This document shows, in pieces, positions 22,764 through 34,300 of a stretch of DNA of 64,000 bases (position 1 is its first letter; every line of letters starts with the position of its first letter). This DNA comes from Archivesica marissinica (Eukaryota; Mollusca; Bivalvia; Venerida; Vesicomyidae), in contig CM026403.1 in the NCBI GenBank assembly GCA_014843695.1, positions 43,555,516 through 43,619,515 on the forward strand. Reading direction: 5' to 3'. The notes beneath the pieces were generated by a model. It did not search any database and was not told where the DNA came from. It saw only the letters and a program-made list of their open reading frames with translations. The translations under genes were made by a program, and so were the position numbers.

Positions 22764-23763
22764 NNNNNNNNNNNNNNNNNNNNNNNNNNNNNNNNNNNNN
22801 NNNNNNNNNNNNNNNNNNNNNNNNNNNNNNNNNNNNNNNNNNNNNNNNNNNNNNNNNNNNNNNNNNNNNNNNNNNNNNNNNNNNNNNNNNNNNNNNNNNN
22901 NNNNNNNNNNNNNNNNNNNNNNNNNNNNNNNNNNNNNNNNNNNNNNNNNNNNNNNNNNNNNNNNNNNNNNNNNNNNNNNNNNNNNNNNNNNNNNNNNNNN
23001 NNNNNNNNNNNNNNNNNNNNNNNNNNNNNNNNNNNNNNNNNNNNNNNNNNNNNNNNNNNNNNNNNNNNNNNNNNNNNNNNNNNNNNNNNNNNNNNNNNNN
23101 NNNNNNNNNNNNNNNNNNNNNNNNNNNNNNNNNNNNNNNNNNNNNNNNNNNNNNNNNNNNNNNNNNNNNNNNNNNNNNNNNNNNNNNNNNNNNNNNNNNN
23201 NNNNNNNNNNNNNNNNNNNNNNNNNNNNNNNNNNNNNNNNNNNNNNNNNNNNNNNNNNNNNNNNNNNNNNNNNNNNNNNNNNNNNNNNNNNNNNNNNNNN
23301 NNNNNNNNNNNNNNNNNNNNNNNNNNNNNNNNNNNNNNNNNNNNNNNNNNNNNNNNNNNNNNNNNNNNNNNNNNNNNNNNNNNNNNNNNNNNNNNNNNNN
23401 NNNNNNNNNNNNNNNNNNNNNNNNNNNNNNNNNNNNNNNNNNNNNNNNNNNNNNNNNNNNNNNNNNNNNNNNNNNNNNNNNNNNNNNNNNNNNNNNNNNN
23501 NNNNNNNNNNNNNNNNNNNNNNNNNNNNNNNNNNNNNNNNNNNNNNNNNNNNNNNNNNNNNNNNNNNNNNNNNNNNNNNNNNNNNNNNNNNNNNNNNNNN
23601 NNNNNNNNNNNNNNNNNNNNNNNNNNNNNNNNNNNNNNNNNNNNNNNNNNNNNNNNNNNNNNNNNNNNNNNNNNNNNNNNNNNNNNNNNNNNNNNNNNNN
23701 NNNNNNNNNNNNNNNNNNNNNNNNNNNNNNNNNNNNNNNNNNNNNNNNNNNNNNNNNNNNNNN
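22764..23763. other. Assembly gap (1,000 N)
   Basis: Exactly 1,000 N follow the homogeneous 39-bp array, so this is probably a fixed-size placeholder for unresolved satellite. Confidence 0.98.
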
Positions 23764-24629
23764 TATCAGATGTATCAGATTTAAAGTTACATTGAGAGCC
23801 AGTGGTCTGCAGTAAATACTAATGCATTGTATATTAGATGTGTGAAAAGTCATGGTCATTGGAGAAGTGATTTAGCCAAAGATGGTTAAATAGATGATTT
23901 AAAAATTGTTTATGATTAACAGTACATTTATAGGATGCCATCCATTATTGTGTAGAGAATTTCGAATATGAATAGCATCGACTACTTACATTTGTATTTG
24001 TTCTATCGCAAGTATTGCCCGTTGCAAACATAGTTTGAGTTTTGTATGTGTTTCAGTTAAGTCTTTCAAGTTATGTGCGTTACGTTAGTATAGCTCAGAA
24101 CGCATGTCTTTACAATACTTGGCACAACATTGTGTGTGCGAATTATTGGTGCATATAAAGATCATCATTGATTGTGAGTGCGTGCTTGGTCATGTGATCT
24201 GGTTCGATTGATCGTCAGTTCTACGGTAGGTTTAGATCGCGTCGCAAGCAAATTCGCTATTCACAATTCGAATTGTTTCGGGAATAGGATCTATGAACGG
24301 GTTTCCATAATGATTTAATGTTAAAATCGAATTCAGATTCGTTATAAGTATCATGCAGTATATCGTAAAACCGAGTACGAATATGTTATCGTTTGGAAAT
24401 TACAAACGACCAAAGACATGTTGTTAGTATTAGAGTGTTTTTCCATTATCATTAATGATTTTTTACTTCTGGTTTGTACCCTGGTCACATCTATCTCGGT
24501 CTGCGCCGATGCTATGTTTCATGTATTCGAATATATGTACGTAGTACAGTCAAAGAGATTTGAACACATTTGTTTTGTACTGTAATTAACCTCGTCATTA
24601 CAGTTAATAAACGACCGAAAGTATTGCCA
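23764..24629. other. Unannotated, with partial duplicate of downstream sequence
   Basis: 24,005-24,062 ('tcgcaagtattgcccgttgcaaacatagtttgagttttgtatgtg..ttcagttaag') is repeated at 24,845-24,902, flanking the 21-bp array. No gene was seen. Confidence 0.5.
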
Positions 24630-24866
24630 ATTGCATCGCAAGTCTTGTCCATTGCATCGCAAGTATTGTCCAGTACATCGCAAGTATTGTCCATTGCATC
24701 GCAAGTCTTGCCCATTACATCGCAAGTATTGTCCAATGCATCGCAAGTCCTGTCCATTACATTGCAAGTATTGCCAATTGCATCGCAAGTATTGCCCATT
24801 GCATCGCAAGTCTTGTTCATTGCATCGCAAGTCTTGTCCAGTACATCGCAAGTATTGTCCAATGCA
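24630..24866. repeat. 21-bp tandem repeat (~11 copies)
   Basis: Units ATTGCATCGCAAGTCTTGTCC with A/C and T/C variants. The 7-codon length keeps frames open on both strands. Confidence 0.95.
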
Positions 24867-25083
24867 AACAGAGTTTGAGTTTTGTATGTGGTTCAGTTAA
24901 GACGTATTGTTCTTAAGTGGTATAAAATAGTGAAATAGCACACTCTTTATAGAGGCCGAGCTGGAAACTGTCGATACACCATGACTCCAGAGCTGGCTAA
25001 TATGTGTGTAGGCTAACAATCACGGATGTTTATGTTCATTTGGTAAACAGTGTTTTCTTGCGATAAAACAGACTCGAATCTAG

Positions 25084-25160
25084 GTAGGTAGGTCTAGGTA
25101 GGTAGGTAGGTAGGTAGGTAGGTAGGTAGATATAGATATAGATATAGATAGATAGATAGA
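25084..25160. repeat. (TAGG)n and (GATA)n microsatellites
   Basis: A TAGG run with TCTAGG interruptions is followed by GATATA and GATA repeats. Confidence 0.95.
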
Positions 25161-25164
25161 TTTA

Positions 25165-25530
25165 CCCAAAGCATGCGACCTGGTTATCTTTCAGTATATA
25201 GCATTGATAGTGATGGGGTGTCATTTTTAAATTTGCTTGGAATTGCGTAAAATTAGTTTTATGCATAGTGTCAAGCCTATGGTGTATCATAGTGTTGTTA
25301 AAAACAAAACAGTTGTGTGGTTTTGAACCCGCAAACATGTATCCAGACCCCAATATAGCCTTGATAGTGATGTGGCATCATGTTTAAACTTGCTTGGAAT
25401 GGCATAATAAAGTGTTTATGTATATTGTCGAGCCTATGGTGTATCATAGTGTTCTTAAAAACCAAAAAACAAAAGTATCTTAGTTTTGTGGTTTTGAACA
25501 CGCAAACATTTGTCCAGACCCCAAGTGTCT
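25165..25530. repeat. Tandemly duplicated ~180-bp dispersed repeat
   Basis: Two copies share 'agccttgatagtgatg', 'tgcttggaat', 'gtcgagcctatggtgtatcatagtgtt' and 'gtggttttgaac.cgcaaac'. A third, shortened copy is at 29,848-29,975, including 'gcgacctggttatctttcag'. Confidence 0.75.
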
Positions 25531-26354
25531 GTGCCATCAGCAACATATTACTCTACAAGTATCTAAATGTTTACAATATATACTGACTTAAAACACTGTC
25601 GTGACGTCATACCGTTGTACTTGCAGTCCATTTTTATTAATATTGGACTGCTGTCAAAAGGCCAGAGTTATATTAAATCCTATACGTACATGTACGAAAT
25701 TAACAATTTGAATTAGTAGGATCATGTTATAAAGGTGTGCTTTAACCCTTTACTCCATATCCATATAGGCTTATCTGCTATCCCATGTCCATACAATACA
25801 CAGTATAATTGATAATCAATGATCAATAGAGGACATAGATAAGAGATGCATTTACTACACTGTCACCATACAGGTTATTGGGAAAATAATGAAGACCTGA
25901 TACCCGTCTTATTCTAGGCAACATTAATGTATGAAGTATTAGTTTTACCATTTTGTGATGAATGTAAAGTTTTTATAGAATTAAATTATCTTTTCAATGA
26001 TGTAAGTTTCATACTGGTGGGACAAATATTTCTGTTGCAGTTGGGCAGTAAAGAAAATGGAAAACTAATTTTTCTGTCAAATTTGAAATTTAAACTTAAT
26101 GTTTTTAATTTCATAGGCCATATATACTCCAGTTCTGTAAATAATATCATACAAAAACGTAAGTTCCTGTAAGTTATATCCATCTGAGTAAGTAAATTAT
26201 TCCATCTCTGAAAGCTAGTTATAAAAGTATATTTCGATTTATTATAAAAAGAAAAATACACATGTTGCCGTTATTATTTCAATATTTGTATGTTTAGTTA
26301 AAATTCGGTCATAGAAATAAAAGTATCTCAAGCTCGGTAAAAAAAACACTCAAA

Positions 26355-26537
26355 TTATCTTTGGTAACGCACCCTCAACTGTGAAAAGTTGGATGTCCAT
26401 CCGTCCCCACAAATAGGTACGGGTTCTTCGTCGGAGCTATCACCAGAACCGTCGGCATCGATGTCTAAATCGATATCAGAGCCAGAATACCCAGAAATTT
26501 CGGACTCGTCGGAATCACTGTCAAAAATGCTAGCCAT
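26355..26537 (-). pseudogene. Acidic N-terminal fragment of a piggyBac-type transposase
   Basis: The 60-codon frame starts MASIFDSDSDESEISGYSGS, has 20 or so Asp/Glu residues, then DEEPVPICGDGWTSNF. Acidic N-termini followed by a Trp-containing segment are usual in piggyBac transposases. The catalytic DDD core and C-terminal Cys-rich domain are absent, since the frame stops after VRYQR. The same protein is encoded without change in element B, so it was duplicated recently or is conserved. It could be a remnant exon or a short product that binds the ends; the former is simpler. Confidence 0.55.
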
Positions 26538-27884
26538 AATAAAATAATCTTGCTTTGAATTAGCAATATGATGATGTAAATATTATAAGATCGATGCTAA
26601 CTGGTCGGTGTTCTCAAACAAACTAATTCAGAAGTATCCTAAATGTCTTTAGAAATTATAATTTACAGTAATTAGACGCTATCTCTCACCCCTGGCTAAG
26701 TGATAATGTAATATACCATGTTTGATTAGATTTATTACTTGGGGACCATGATTTCCAATATACAAGCTTCAATGTTTTGACAGCTGAGTCTGGTAGTATC
26801 CTCGTTAGCATGCATGCGTGAACTATGGGAATCGAGCTTTTTATTGGTTATTATTTTGATAAAATTAATGATATTCATGAATAGATTTAACTTTGACCTC
26901 ACTGGTTCTGATTTGGTTCCAATTGCGCAGTAGTTACATCACGGTAAGCCTTTTTTCTCAACCACCCAACTGAATAATGACATCAACCACGCATTTTGAC
27001 ACTAACCCTAAGCAAGTGATGAAGGCGCGTTATGCGTGGTTGATACTATATTCTGATCGGCTGGTTGAGATAAAGATTTAACGCAAAATCACTCCCGTGA
27101 CATATGCGTTTCCCCAATTCTTAATTTCATAAACTTCGATTGAGTCACATCGTGGCTATCAAAAACATTAGTAGCCATACGCCTAACGAACAATAGTAAT
27201 TAGGAATTAAATTGACAATAAATGTCGATCTTTGTGTTTGGGTGTTCTAACACAAAGTGATTATTAGAAATATTATAATTACTCGCTAATCCAAAGAGTA
27301 TTGACTGTTTGACATACCCACCCAAGTTCAAAGGTTACGCTGTTCTCTGCGGTCTCTGTGAAATACAAACTTCAAAGGTTATAATATACTAGAAGCCTGT
27401 ATGCTTGCAATATACAAGCTACTTTATCTTGACATGATGTTTTGACAGGTACAGTCGCTGGTGTGTGATCAATTTCGACACATTTATGCATGGCAGTAAT
27501 GCGTGATATATGGAAATCCATCCTTTTCATTGGTTGTTATTCTCGGGGAATCCTGTTTTCATGAATAAAGTTTATCATTGCCGTGCCTCGTTCCGAAATC
27601 CAGCACATTTTTAGAACAAATGTTTGGAAATTTATGTGAACTCTAAATCAAGCGTCTGACGATTGGGGATTCCTACTTTCGATTTCAAGCTATTTACGCA
27701 TGCCGTTTTCGTAAGTATTTTAAATAGCAACACCATTATTTTTCATGGCCTATCGTTTCATAAATGTTCAATGCTTATTTTAATTCATTTGCGAGGTTTC
27801 TGACATTAATAAATGTATTGGAAATTTACATTTAAAAATGGACGCGTGAAAAGTCGTATGCATGAAGATCTCCACAAAGAGGGA

Positions 27885-27985
27885 TAATGCGTATGTATGG
27901 AGGAATCGATAGACACGGGAAATGTCGTATCAATGGAGGAGTCGATAGACACGGGAAAAGTCGTATATATGGAGTAAAGGGTTAA
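27885..27985. repeat. Subterminal repeats of element A
   Basis: 'tatgtatggaggaatcgatagacacgggaaa' recurs with small changes ('tcaatggaggagtcgatagacacgggaaa') and ends in 'tatatggagtaaaggg'. Elements of this type often carry transposase-binding repeats near the ends; that role is inferred. Element B shows the mirror at 36,958-37,060. Confidence 0.7.
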
Positions 27986-27990
27986 GTAAG

Positions 27991-28101
27991 ATATAAGCCT
28001 CAAACGGACCCAATATGTAAAACATTGATACTGTATTCGGCACTACGCGTCTCACAGTCCAATGTTTTACATATTGGATCATTTTCCGCTTATATCATTG
28101 A
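27991..28101. repeat. Palindromic mini-element (hairpin)
   Basis: CCAATATGTAAAACATTG (28,010-28,027) is perfectly inverted as CAATGTTTTACATATTGG (28,060-28,077). The pairing extends outward to GATATAAGC/GCTTATATC. Confidence 0.7.
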
Positions 28102-28219
28102 CATAATGAAAATCCTATCTCTATCCTTTATTCTGATGGGGACAAAACCTACCCATATTCTAGACTGACATGATGAAAACCAGACCCAGTGGCCGCACAT
28201 TCACAGTAACCATAATTAG

Positions 28220-28450
28220 CCGTGATGTATTGATAACTGACTGTGGTTTACCGCTTATGGGCTGTAGTTTACAGCATACGGGCAGTGGTTTATAGCTTAC
28301 GAGCTGTGCTTTAAAGCTTATGTGTTGTGGTTTACAGCCATTGGGATGTGGTTAACATGCAGTGTACAGACTGTGCATTACAATTAATGTGCTGTGCTTT
28401 ACAGTATTGGGACGGTGCTTTACAGTTTATGGGCTATAGATTACAGCTTA
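28220..28450. repeat. Degenerate ~21-bp repeat, part 1
   Basis: Repeats of 'gggctgtggtttacagctta' type with substitutions. The array resumes at 28,885 after two SINE insertions. Confidence 0.8.
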
Positions 28451-28637
28451 CGGAGGTTGTGATTGGCCAGTGGTAACGTGTTCGCTTCAGATATGAAAGG
28501 CCCAGAATTCGCGCCTAGTTGTGCCCTTAAGTAAGACGCTTAAATTCCACATTGCATATTTGCTCTCTCGGTGTATTCTATCAAGAATGAGGTCTCGAGA
28601 GCGATTTTTGCTAATGCTGTTAGAAATTGTTTCGCAA
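28450..28637 (+). repeat. SINE family S3
   Basis: It matches 36,224-36,415: 'ggccagtggtaacgtgttcgcttcag', 'tgcccttaagtaag', 'cacattgc', 'gaatgaggtctcgagagcgatt', 'gaaattgtttcgcaatcg'. The A-box-like head suggests tRNA ancestry. Confidence 0.7.
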
Positions 28638-28872
28638 TCGCTGTCCGATTAGCGCAATTGTTACTACACTGGCTTCTCACCAATGCAACTCAGATTCGAT
28701 CCGAGAAGTATGTGAGATGACACGGTTGTCGCAATAGCGGACAGGTGGGTTTTCTCCTGGTACTCCGGTTTCATCCCACACGAATGACCACATTCACGCT
28801 TTCAGCCGCGCCAACGAGAGTGATTAATATAATAAGTTGTTAAAACAGATAAAGATTAAACCAATCGAGATC
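28638..28872 (+). repeat. SINE family S2
   Basis: 'gctgtccgattagcgca', 'cttctcaccaatgcaact', 'ggttcgatcc'-like B box (here 'agattcgatcc'), 'gggttttctcctggtactcc', 'cgagagtgattaatataa'. It directly follows the S3 copy. Confidence 0.8.
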
Positions 28873-28884
28873 AAATAATGTACG

Positions 28885-29460
28885 GGCTATGGTTTACATA
28901 CTATGGGCTGTGCTTTACAGTTTACGGGTTGTGTTTACAGTTTAAGGACAGTGCTTTACAGTTTACGGGCTGTGCTTTACATTTGATGCTGTGTTTTACA
29001 GGTTACATTGTATGTGCTGTGCTTTACAGTTTATGGGATGTGGTTTACAGCTGATGCGATGCTATTTACAGTTTACGGCTTGTGGTCTACAAGTTTACAT
29101 GTGGCTCTGGTTTACAGGCTATGATTTACAGTTTACATGCCCTGGTTTACAGCCTACAAACTATACCTTACCGTTTACGGCTTGTGGTTTACAGTTTACA
29201 TGGTTCACAGTTTACGGGCTGTAATTTACAGTTTATGGAATGTCGCGCACAGTTTACGTACGGGCCATATTATACAGATAGGCTGTAATTTACAGATTAG
29301 CAGGATGTTGTCTACGGTCTGTGCTTTATAGCTTATGTCTTGTGGTTTACATATTACGGGATGTGCTTTACAGTTCGTGGCTGTGGCTTACAGGCTGTGA
29401 CATACAGCTTACGTGCTGTGTTTTACAGATTACATGCTGTGGTTTATAGCTTACGCGCAA
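28885..29460. repeat. Degenerate ~21-bp repeat, part 2
   Basis: Around 27 diverged units of 'gctgtgctttacagtttacgg'. The frames opened by this 7-codon period are not genes. Confidence 0.85.
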
Positions 29461-29847
29461 TGATGTGCTTGCAGTGGTGTACGTACTGCAGTGCTATTGC
29501 AATAATAGTCTGTGTGAAATGTGCAATACCTCTGAAAGAATTGGTTGCGGGTGGTTGTAGCATAGAAAGTAGTCATTGCAAACAAGCAGATCATACTTTG
29601 ATAATGTTTTATATATGTAGTCGTTAGAGCATTATTATATAGTAGGATGGTCAAGATGTAGAATCGCAGGAATATTTTTTATTTTTTAAAATTGTGAGTG
29701 TAAACAGGCGAAGGTAGACATCCAGATGACCATCGTTTGATAGACAAATGATTGCTTCGGAGAACTCAAATAGTGGATTTACAAGTAAGTTTATATAATG
29801 GCATATTACGGCCGTTAAATGTGTAGCACACAGTTTGCTTATATTTG
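29461..29847. other. Unannotated
   Basis: No gene or repeat recognised. Confidence 0.4.
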
Positions 29848-29975
29848 CGACCTGGTTATCTTTCAGTATATAGCCTTGATATCGTGTATCATAGTGTTCT
29901 TAAAAACAAAAAATGTTTCTTAGTTTTTTGGTTTTGAACCCGCAAACATTTGTCCAGACCCCAAGTGTCTGTGAC

Positions 29976-30667
29976 TTTGATGATGTTTTATTGTGGTTGT
30001 GGTGCATCTGTGCGATTTGTGTTAGTACTACTTGGTCCAGCGCACGGATAAGTAAACAGCCCTATTTGACAGCTAAGATTTCATGTATGACTGGTGTTTG
30101 TAAACAAGTGTCACGTGGAGATAGCTTTCATGGTAATGCCATGACTTAATTTCAAGCAGAAACCTTGGAACTGCATAAGTTGAATCTTGTTTTGAACTGA
30201 GAGCTTGACTGTGAAATTGTTTCCATTTACCAGGTATAGAACGAAGAAGGACACACTTGAGCGGTGTGTGTGCATCCATAACAGTGTGATGTATTGGCCC
30301 TATTGGGGGAGACTATTTCAGCTATCGTGAGTGATTTCCCTTTGGTTGCAATTTGCAAAAATAGGAGTCTGCTCTCAGACTATATCTAGAATACTTGTCT
30401 TTTGTTAATTTACTGTACACAATTATGGTCACGCTGTTGGCAGAACTCATATTGCGTTCCCAGAATGAAGATAGTGGACATTGTTTTGTATTTTAAATGG
30501 CAATATGTTTTAAATGGTTTGTTCAGTATTGCATGTGTTTTGCAAAGACAATCCACATGAACTTGTCTTGTGTTTGGCAATCTATAGTTGGCAGTAAATA
30601 AGTAAAGCATTTGTTGGTAAAAGCCAAGATGGTAGCATTATTTTGTCTATTTCTAATACTTCTAATA
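29976..30667. other. Unannotated
   Basis: No coding or repeat feature recognised. The upstream 29,848-29,975 is the third copy of the 25.2-kb repeat. Confidence 0.4.
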
Positions 30668-31276
30668 TTAAAGCAGCATTACATCGTATGAAATAAAATA
30701 TATTTGAAAAATTCAATTTTTACGTATGGGTAGCAATGCTGCTACATATTCTAACATTATACTTTGTATGCTTATGTTCATTTGGTAAACAGTGTTTTTT
30801 GCGATAATACAAACTGGAAACCGAAAGTAGGACTTTCCGAGTCGATCGGTCACGCACTTGTTTACAACCGGAACGCATCGTCCGCACTTGTTTACATTCA
30901 GAATGCATCGACCCCATTTGTCCCCAGTTGTCTTTTTAATTAAATTACTTGATATGTTGATTCATACCTCTGTTAGCTAAGTCTTTTAGGGATATTTCTA
31001 CATCCCCGCGAGAGGTTCGACATTAGAGGAAGATAGATAGATAGTATTTAATGTTCAAAATATATACGTTGTTTTCTACATCCTCAGTTGTTTCACGCAT
31101 GCGCGCTGTGCGTGTTTACATGTCGTGTGTTGATAAACAAATTCGCGTATAAGACGGTTTAAATTTATTGGAATATTATCGTTTCTGAGCGACTATATCG
31201 ATTTTTGTAAACACACACACATTAGTATTTATATTTTACCCAAAACATCCTTTATTACGATGTAATGCTGCTTTAA
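30668..31276. mobile_element. TTAA-flanked MITE (601 bp)
   Basis: TTAA plus AGCAGCATTACATCGTA at 30,672 is mirrored by TACGATGTAATGCTGCT ending 31,272 plus TTAA. TTAA sites fit piggyBac or Kolobok. There is no transposase. Inside, 30,768-30,815 ('tatgttcatttggtaaacagtg') repeats at 25,030-25,065. Confidence 0.75.
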
Positions 31277-31413
31277 ACTACTAAGTAATAACATGACTAT
31301 TAAATGAACATGCACTCTCATCTTTTACACGTGTATTACATGTACGTATGCATGGATATAGTCACCTAGTGGAGAGTACAGTAAATGGTGGGCGTATAGT
31401 GGTAATGCATATT

Positions 31414-31668
31414 AATGTGTTTGTTTGTTATGGTGCTTTAACGTTGCACTACAACTATGTATTCATCATTGTTGGAGAAACCACCTCCGAGCAGTATTTC
31501 AGACACCGACGGGCACATTCAATCATAGACTTTCCAAATGCCAACTCAATAACTTCCTCACTTGTAATTTGAAATAATTCGGCACCACAGTGGGATTCGA
31601 ACCTACAATGGCGAAGTGCAAATTATTGGAAGTCAAAGAACTTAACTACTCGGTCACGTAGGCCCTTA
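31414..31668 (-). repeat. SINE family S4, minus
   Basis: The minus strand starts GGGCCTACGTGACCGAGTAG, with A-box-like 'tgaccgagtagttaag' and B-box 'ggttcgaatccc'. The body 'gtgaggaagttat..ag.tgg' and 'cggaggtggtttctccaacaatga' corresponds to the copy at 60,484. Confidence 0.75.
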
Positions 31669-31669
31669 A

Positions 31670-31815
31670 TATAGTTAATATGTCAATACCTATTTAATTT
31701 GTCGATACATATTTAATGTGTCGATATCTATTTAATCTGTAGCTGCCTATTTAATATGACGATACCCATTTAATGTGTCGATACGTATTTAATGTGTCGA
31801 TAATTAATACGTCGC
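31670..31815. repeat. Degenerate ~20-bp tandem repeat
   Basis: Units like 'gtcgatacctatttaatgt' repeat about seven times. Confidence 0.8.
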
Positions 31816-31904
31816 TATGGAAGGTTGATACAGTTCTGCAACTTATACTGGACCCATTTGTTATACATTGCATATGCTAATTTAGCTTAGTTTATACTAT
31901 TATT

Positions 31905-32036
31905 TTAGCTCGATTGCGAAACAAGTTCTTACATATTATATTAGTCACTCTTGAGATCTCATTCCTGGTAGAATCCATCACCATGAGGGAGAAGAGCCAA
32001 TGTGGAATCTAAATGCATTGCCTAAGGGCATAATCG
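31905..32036 (-). repeat. SINE family S3 fragment, minus
   Basis: Minus-strand 'tgcccttaggcaa', 'ccacattggc', 'gaatgagatctcaagagtgac', 'acttgtttcgcaatcgag'; the tRNA-like head is missing. Confidence 0.6.
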
Positions 32037-32866
32037 TAACGGCTTCAGAGGTTTCGCACCTTAACTCTTTCCTCCACAGATACGCCTTTCTTGTACCCTA
32101 TACATTACTCCACAGATACGCCTTTTGTGTACCCTATGCATATCTCCACAGATATGCCTTTCTACGCATATACATGATTCTGATACATACGCATTTCTAC
32201 GCCTGCAGTTTTGGAGTTCTAAAACAAAACCTAAAGTTTGCAAATTTTATCTTTAGAAGATCATTATCTAATATTTTGGACATTTATATAATGATTTATT
32301 TTGAAAAACAATGATGCTTACATTTGAAATTCCACGGCAATCGTCAATTAAAAATATCTCCTACAGGTGTTATATATATCACAGCTGGGTCAATAATGCT
32401 GGCATAATCATGGAAAATTACTTGGGCGTTCTAAAAATAGATATATGTAATAGACAGGACTTTTAATTAATGTACTATGTAGCTCTCTAGGCTGGTTTGA
32501 TTTTCTGAAATTCGTGAGGTCATGACTTTTATACTTATGTATTAACATAAAGATCAAAGAGGCATATGTCACAGCTTAGCTTTGAATGCAGTAAGTCACA
32601 GAGTTTAACAAGGAATTTATTTATCATGTAAAATTACTGGGTTTGTTAATTGATAATTTCTGAAAATGTGTGCAAGGCGTGTGCATTATAATGAGACAAC
32701 CAATCAAATTTAATACATGCATAGATCACAGGCAGTATGCCATTGATCTCATTTGCATAATTGACGGTGTTTGACAGCAGCTGTGAAAACACTGGTTTTC
32801 TGTTTATTGTTTTATTGCCTCCCGGGGCAATAAATGGTCTGGATCAAAGTAAATGAAACTTGTATA

Positions 32867-33927
32867 AGTAAGTAAGTAAGTAAAGACTTTATTTAACGAG
32901 GGTAACACATTTAACAAGAGTTAATCTTCCATGTGGCCCTCCACATGAATATACAAAATATTTACAAGGACAAACAGCCAGACCTGCCAGAACTATTCAT
33001 GAATAAATGTAGATATAGGTACACCAAAATATTGTGTCTAAATTATGTGTGTGAATGACAACATTAAGCTTAATTAAAGCTTAACAATTATTCATAAATC
33101 CAGAGGTTTGGCAGGCCTGTCACAAACAAGTTACATGTACATGTATCAACAATCAACATGTATACATACAGTCATATATAAATATATACACAGGTAGACC
33201 AAAATCATATATTGACTCACAGATCATGTATTCATGTTTAACCATTTTAAACATTTACTGTGGAATGCTTCGACTGAGTCAGCATTTTTTATGTTCGAAG
33301 GTAAAACATTCCAGATAAGTGATCCTGAATATTTCATCGTATTTTTGAATAGCTCTTTGTGGGGTCTTGGAACAACATATGAGCAGTCTGATAACGATCT
33401 TAGTGCAGGCATTGTGCTATCTCTAATTCTTAACTGAAATAAGTCATTAATATATGAAGGTGTCAACCTGTTATTTACCTTGAACATAAATTTAGCTTTT
33501 CGGAAATATACTCATTGGCATAATTTTCAAGTCATTCATGCTGCGACGGACATCTTCACCATTATAATCTAATATAATTTTACAGGCTCGTTTCTGCAAT
33601 CTAAAAATTTTATTTTTATTTTTCAAGGAGGTGTTGCCCCATACAATGTTACAATAATCTATATGCGGCTGCACATAGGATTTGTAGAATTGAATACGAT
33701 GTTGCTGTGATAAGAATATTTTAATTTTTGATAGAAGCCATAATGCTGACGCTATCTTCTTAGTCAAATGCTTAATATGTTGTGACCAAAGCAAGTTGTT
33801 GTCAACGAAAACACCCAAGATTTTGTCACTTTCTGTGGCCTTTAATAAATCATTCCTATACTTCAGATTTAGAGTATCATTTTCTAATCTAATACGTTTT
33901 TGTGGAGTTGCGATCAATATATACAAC
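32867..33927 (-). mobile_element. 5'-truncated LINE with (TTAC)n tail
   Basis: A 9-bp duplication ACTTGTATA flanks it (32,858-32,866 and 33,928-33,936). The minus strand ends in AATAAAG followed by a TTAC-repeat tail. It was inserted into element C, so it is younger than C. Confidence 0.85.
33224..33927 (-). pseudogene. LINE reverse transcriptase C-terminal region
   Basis: Frames 33,944-33,492 and 33,487-33,224 encode the post-palm region: IATPQKRIRL, ILGVFVDNNLLWSQHI, YKSYVQPHIDYCNIVWG, RLQKRACKIILDY, then FMFKVNNRLTPSYINDLFQL and LIWNVLPSNIKNADSVEAF. A one-base shift near 33,490 separates the two parts. The catalytic core is missing because of 5' truncation. The fragment starts at the target duplication, so the ATG upstream is not the gene's own. 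Confidence 0.8.
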
Positions 33928-34300
33928 ACTTGTATATTGTACATATGTCAATACAATACACAGGACACATCAATATCCCAGATATTAGGACATTCATTGT
34001 CTTTATAACCTAATTGAAAAAGACAGGCTTACCATACAAATATGAGTTTGATACTGTTAGAAAGAGAATTTTATTCTCTACAAACTTTACATTGACCAAA
34101 ATTCAGTTTAATGAAGATTTCATTCAGTAATTTTGCTCCAAACAGGGAAGGTATATTTTTCATCAATATCTCCAATAACCCATATCAGGACAGACTCTGA
34201 CCATTGATTGTTTATCTATTGGTTATTGATTATCAGTGTACTGATAATCTATAGACAGTGGTACATGATTCTATCAATATTCTGTGGAGGAAAGAGTTAA

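Larger units (their letters stand above)
25742..27985 (-). mobile_element. piggyBac-type element A, internally deleted
   Basis: TTAACCCTTTACTCCATATC at 25,742 and TATGGAGTAAAGGGTTAA ending at 27,985 form inverted ends with TTAA target sites, the hallmark of piggyBac-type insertion. The right end has subterminal repeats. The only coding remnant is a 60-codon acidic N-terminal frame (26,537-26,355). It is a near-identical inverted copy of element B (36,954-41,398). Confidence 0.8.
32061..34300. mobile_element. piggyBac-type element C with nested LINE
   Basis: TTAACTCTTTCCTCCACAGA at 32,061 and TCTGTGGAGGAAAGAGTTAA ending 34,300 are perfect inverted ends with TTAA. Subterminal 'cctccacagatacgcctttct' repeats occur three times at 32,070-32,165. 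No transposase was recognised. The right end has the same order of motifs as element A. Confidence 0.8.

Noticed and set aside
22130..23859. Frames of 345-561 codons across the gap
   Set aside because: They consist of 39-bp satellite translation and N-derived unknown residues.
24512..24900. Cys-rich repeat peptides from the 21-bp array
   Set aside because: Frames are open on both strands because of the 7-codon period; no gene signals.
25927..26172. 81-codon frame at the end of piggyBac element A
   Set aside because: It recurs in element B simply because the DNA is duplicated; no similarity to transposase and AT-rich low-complexity composition.
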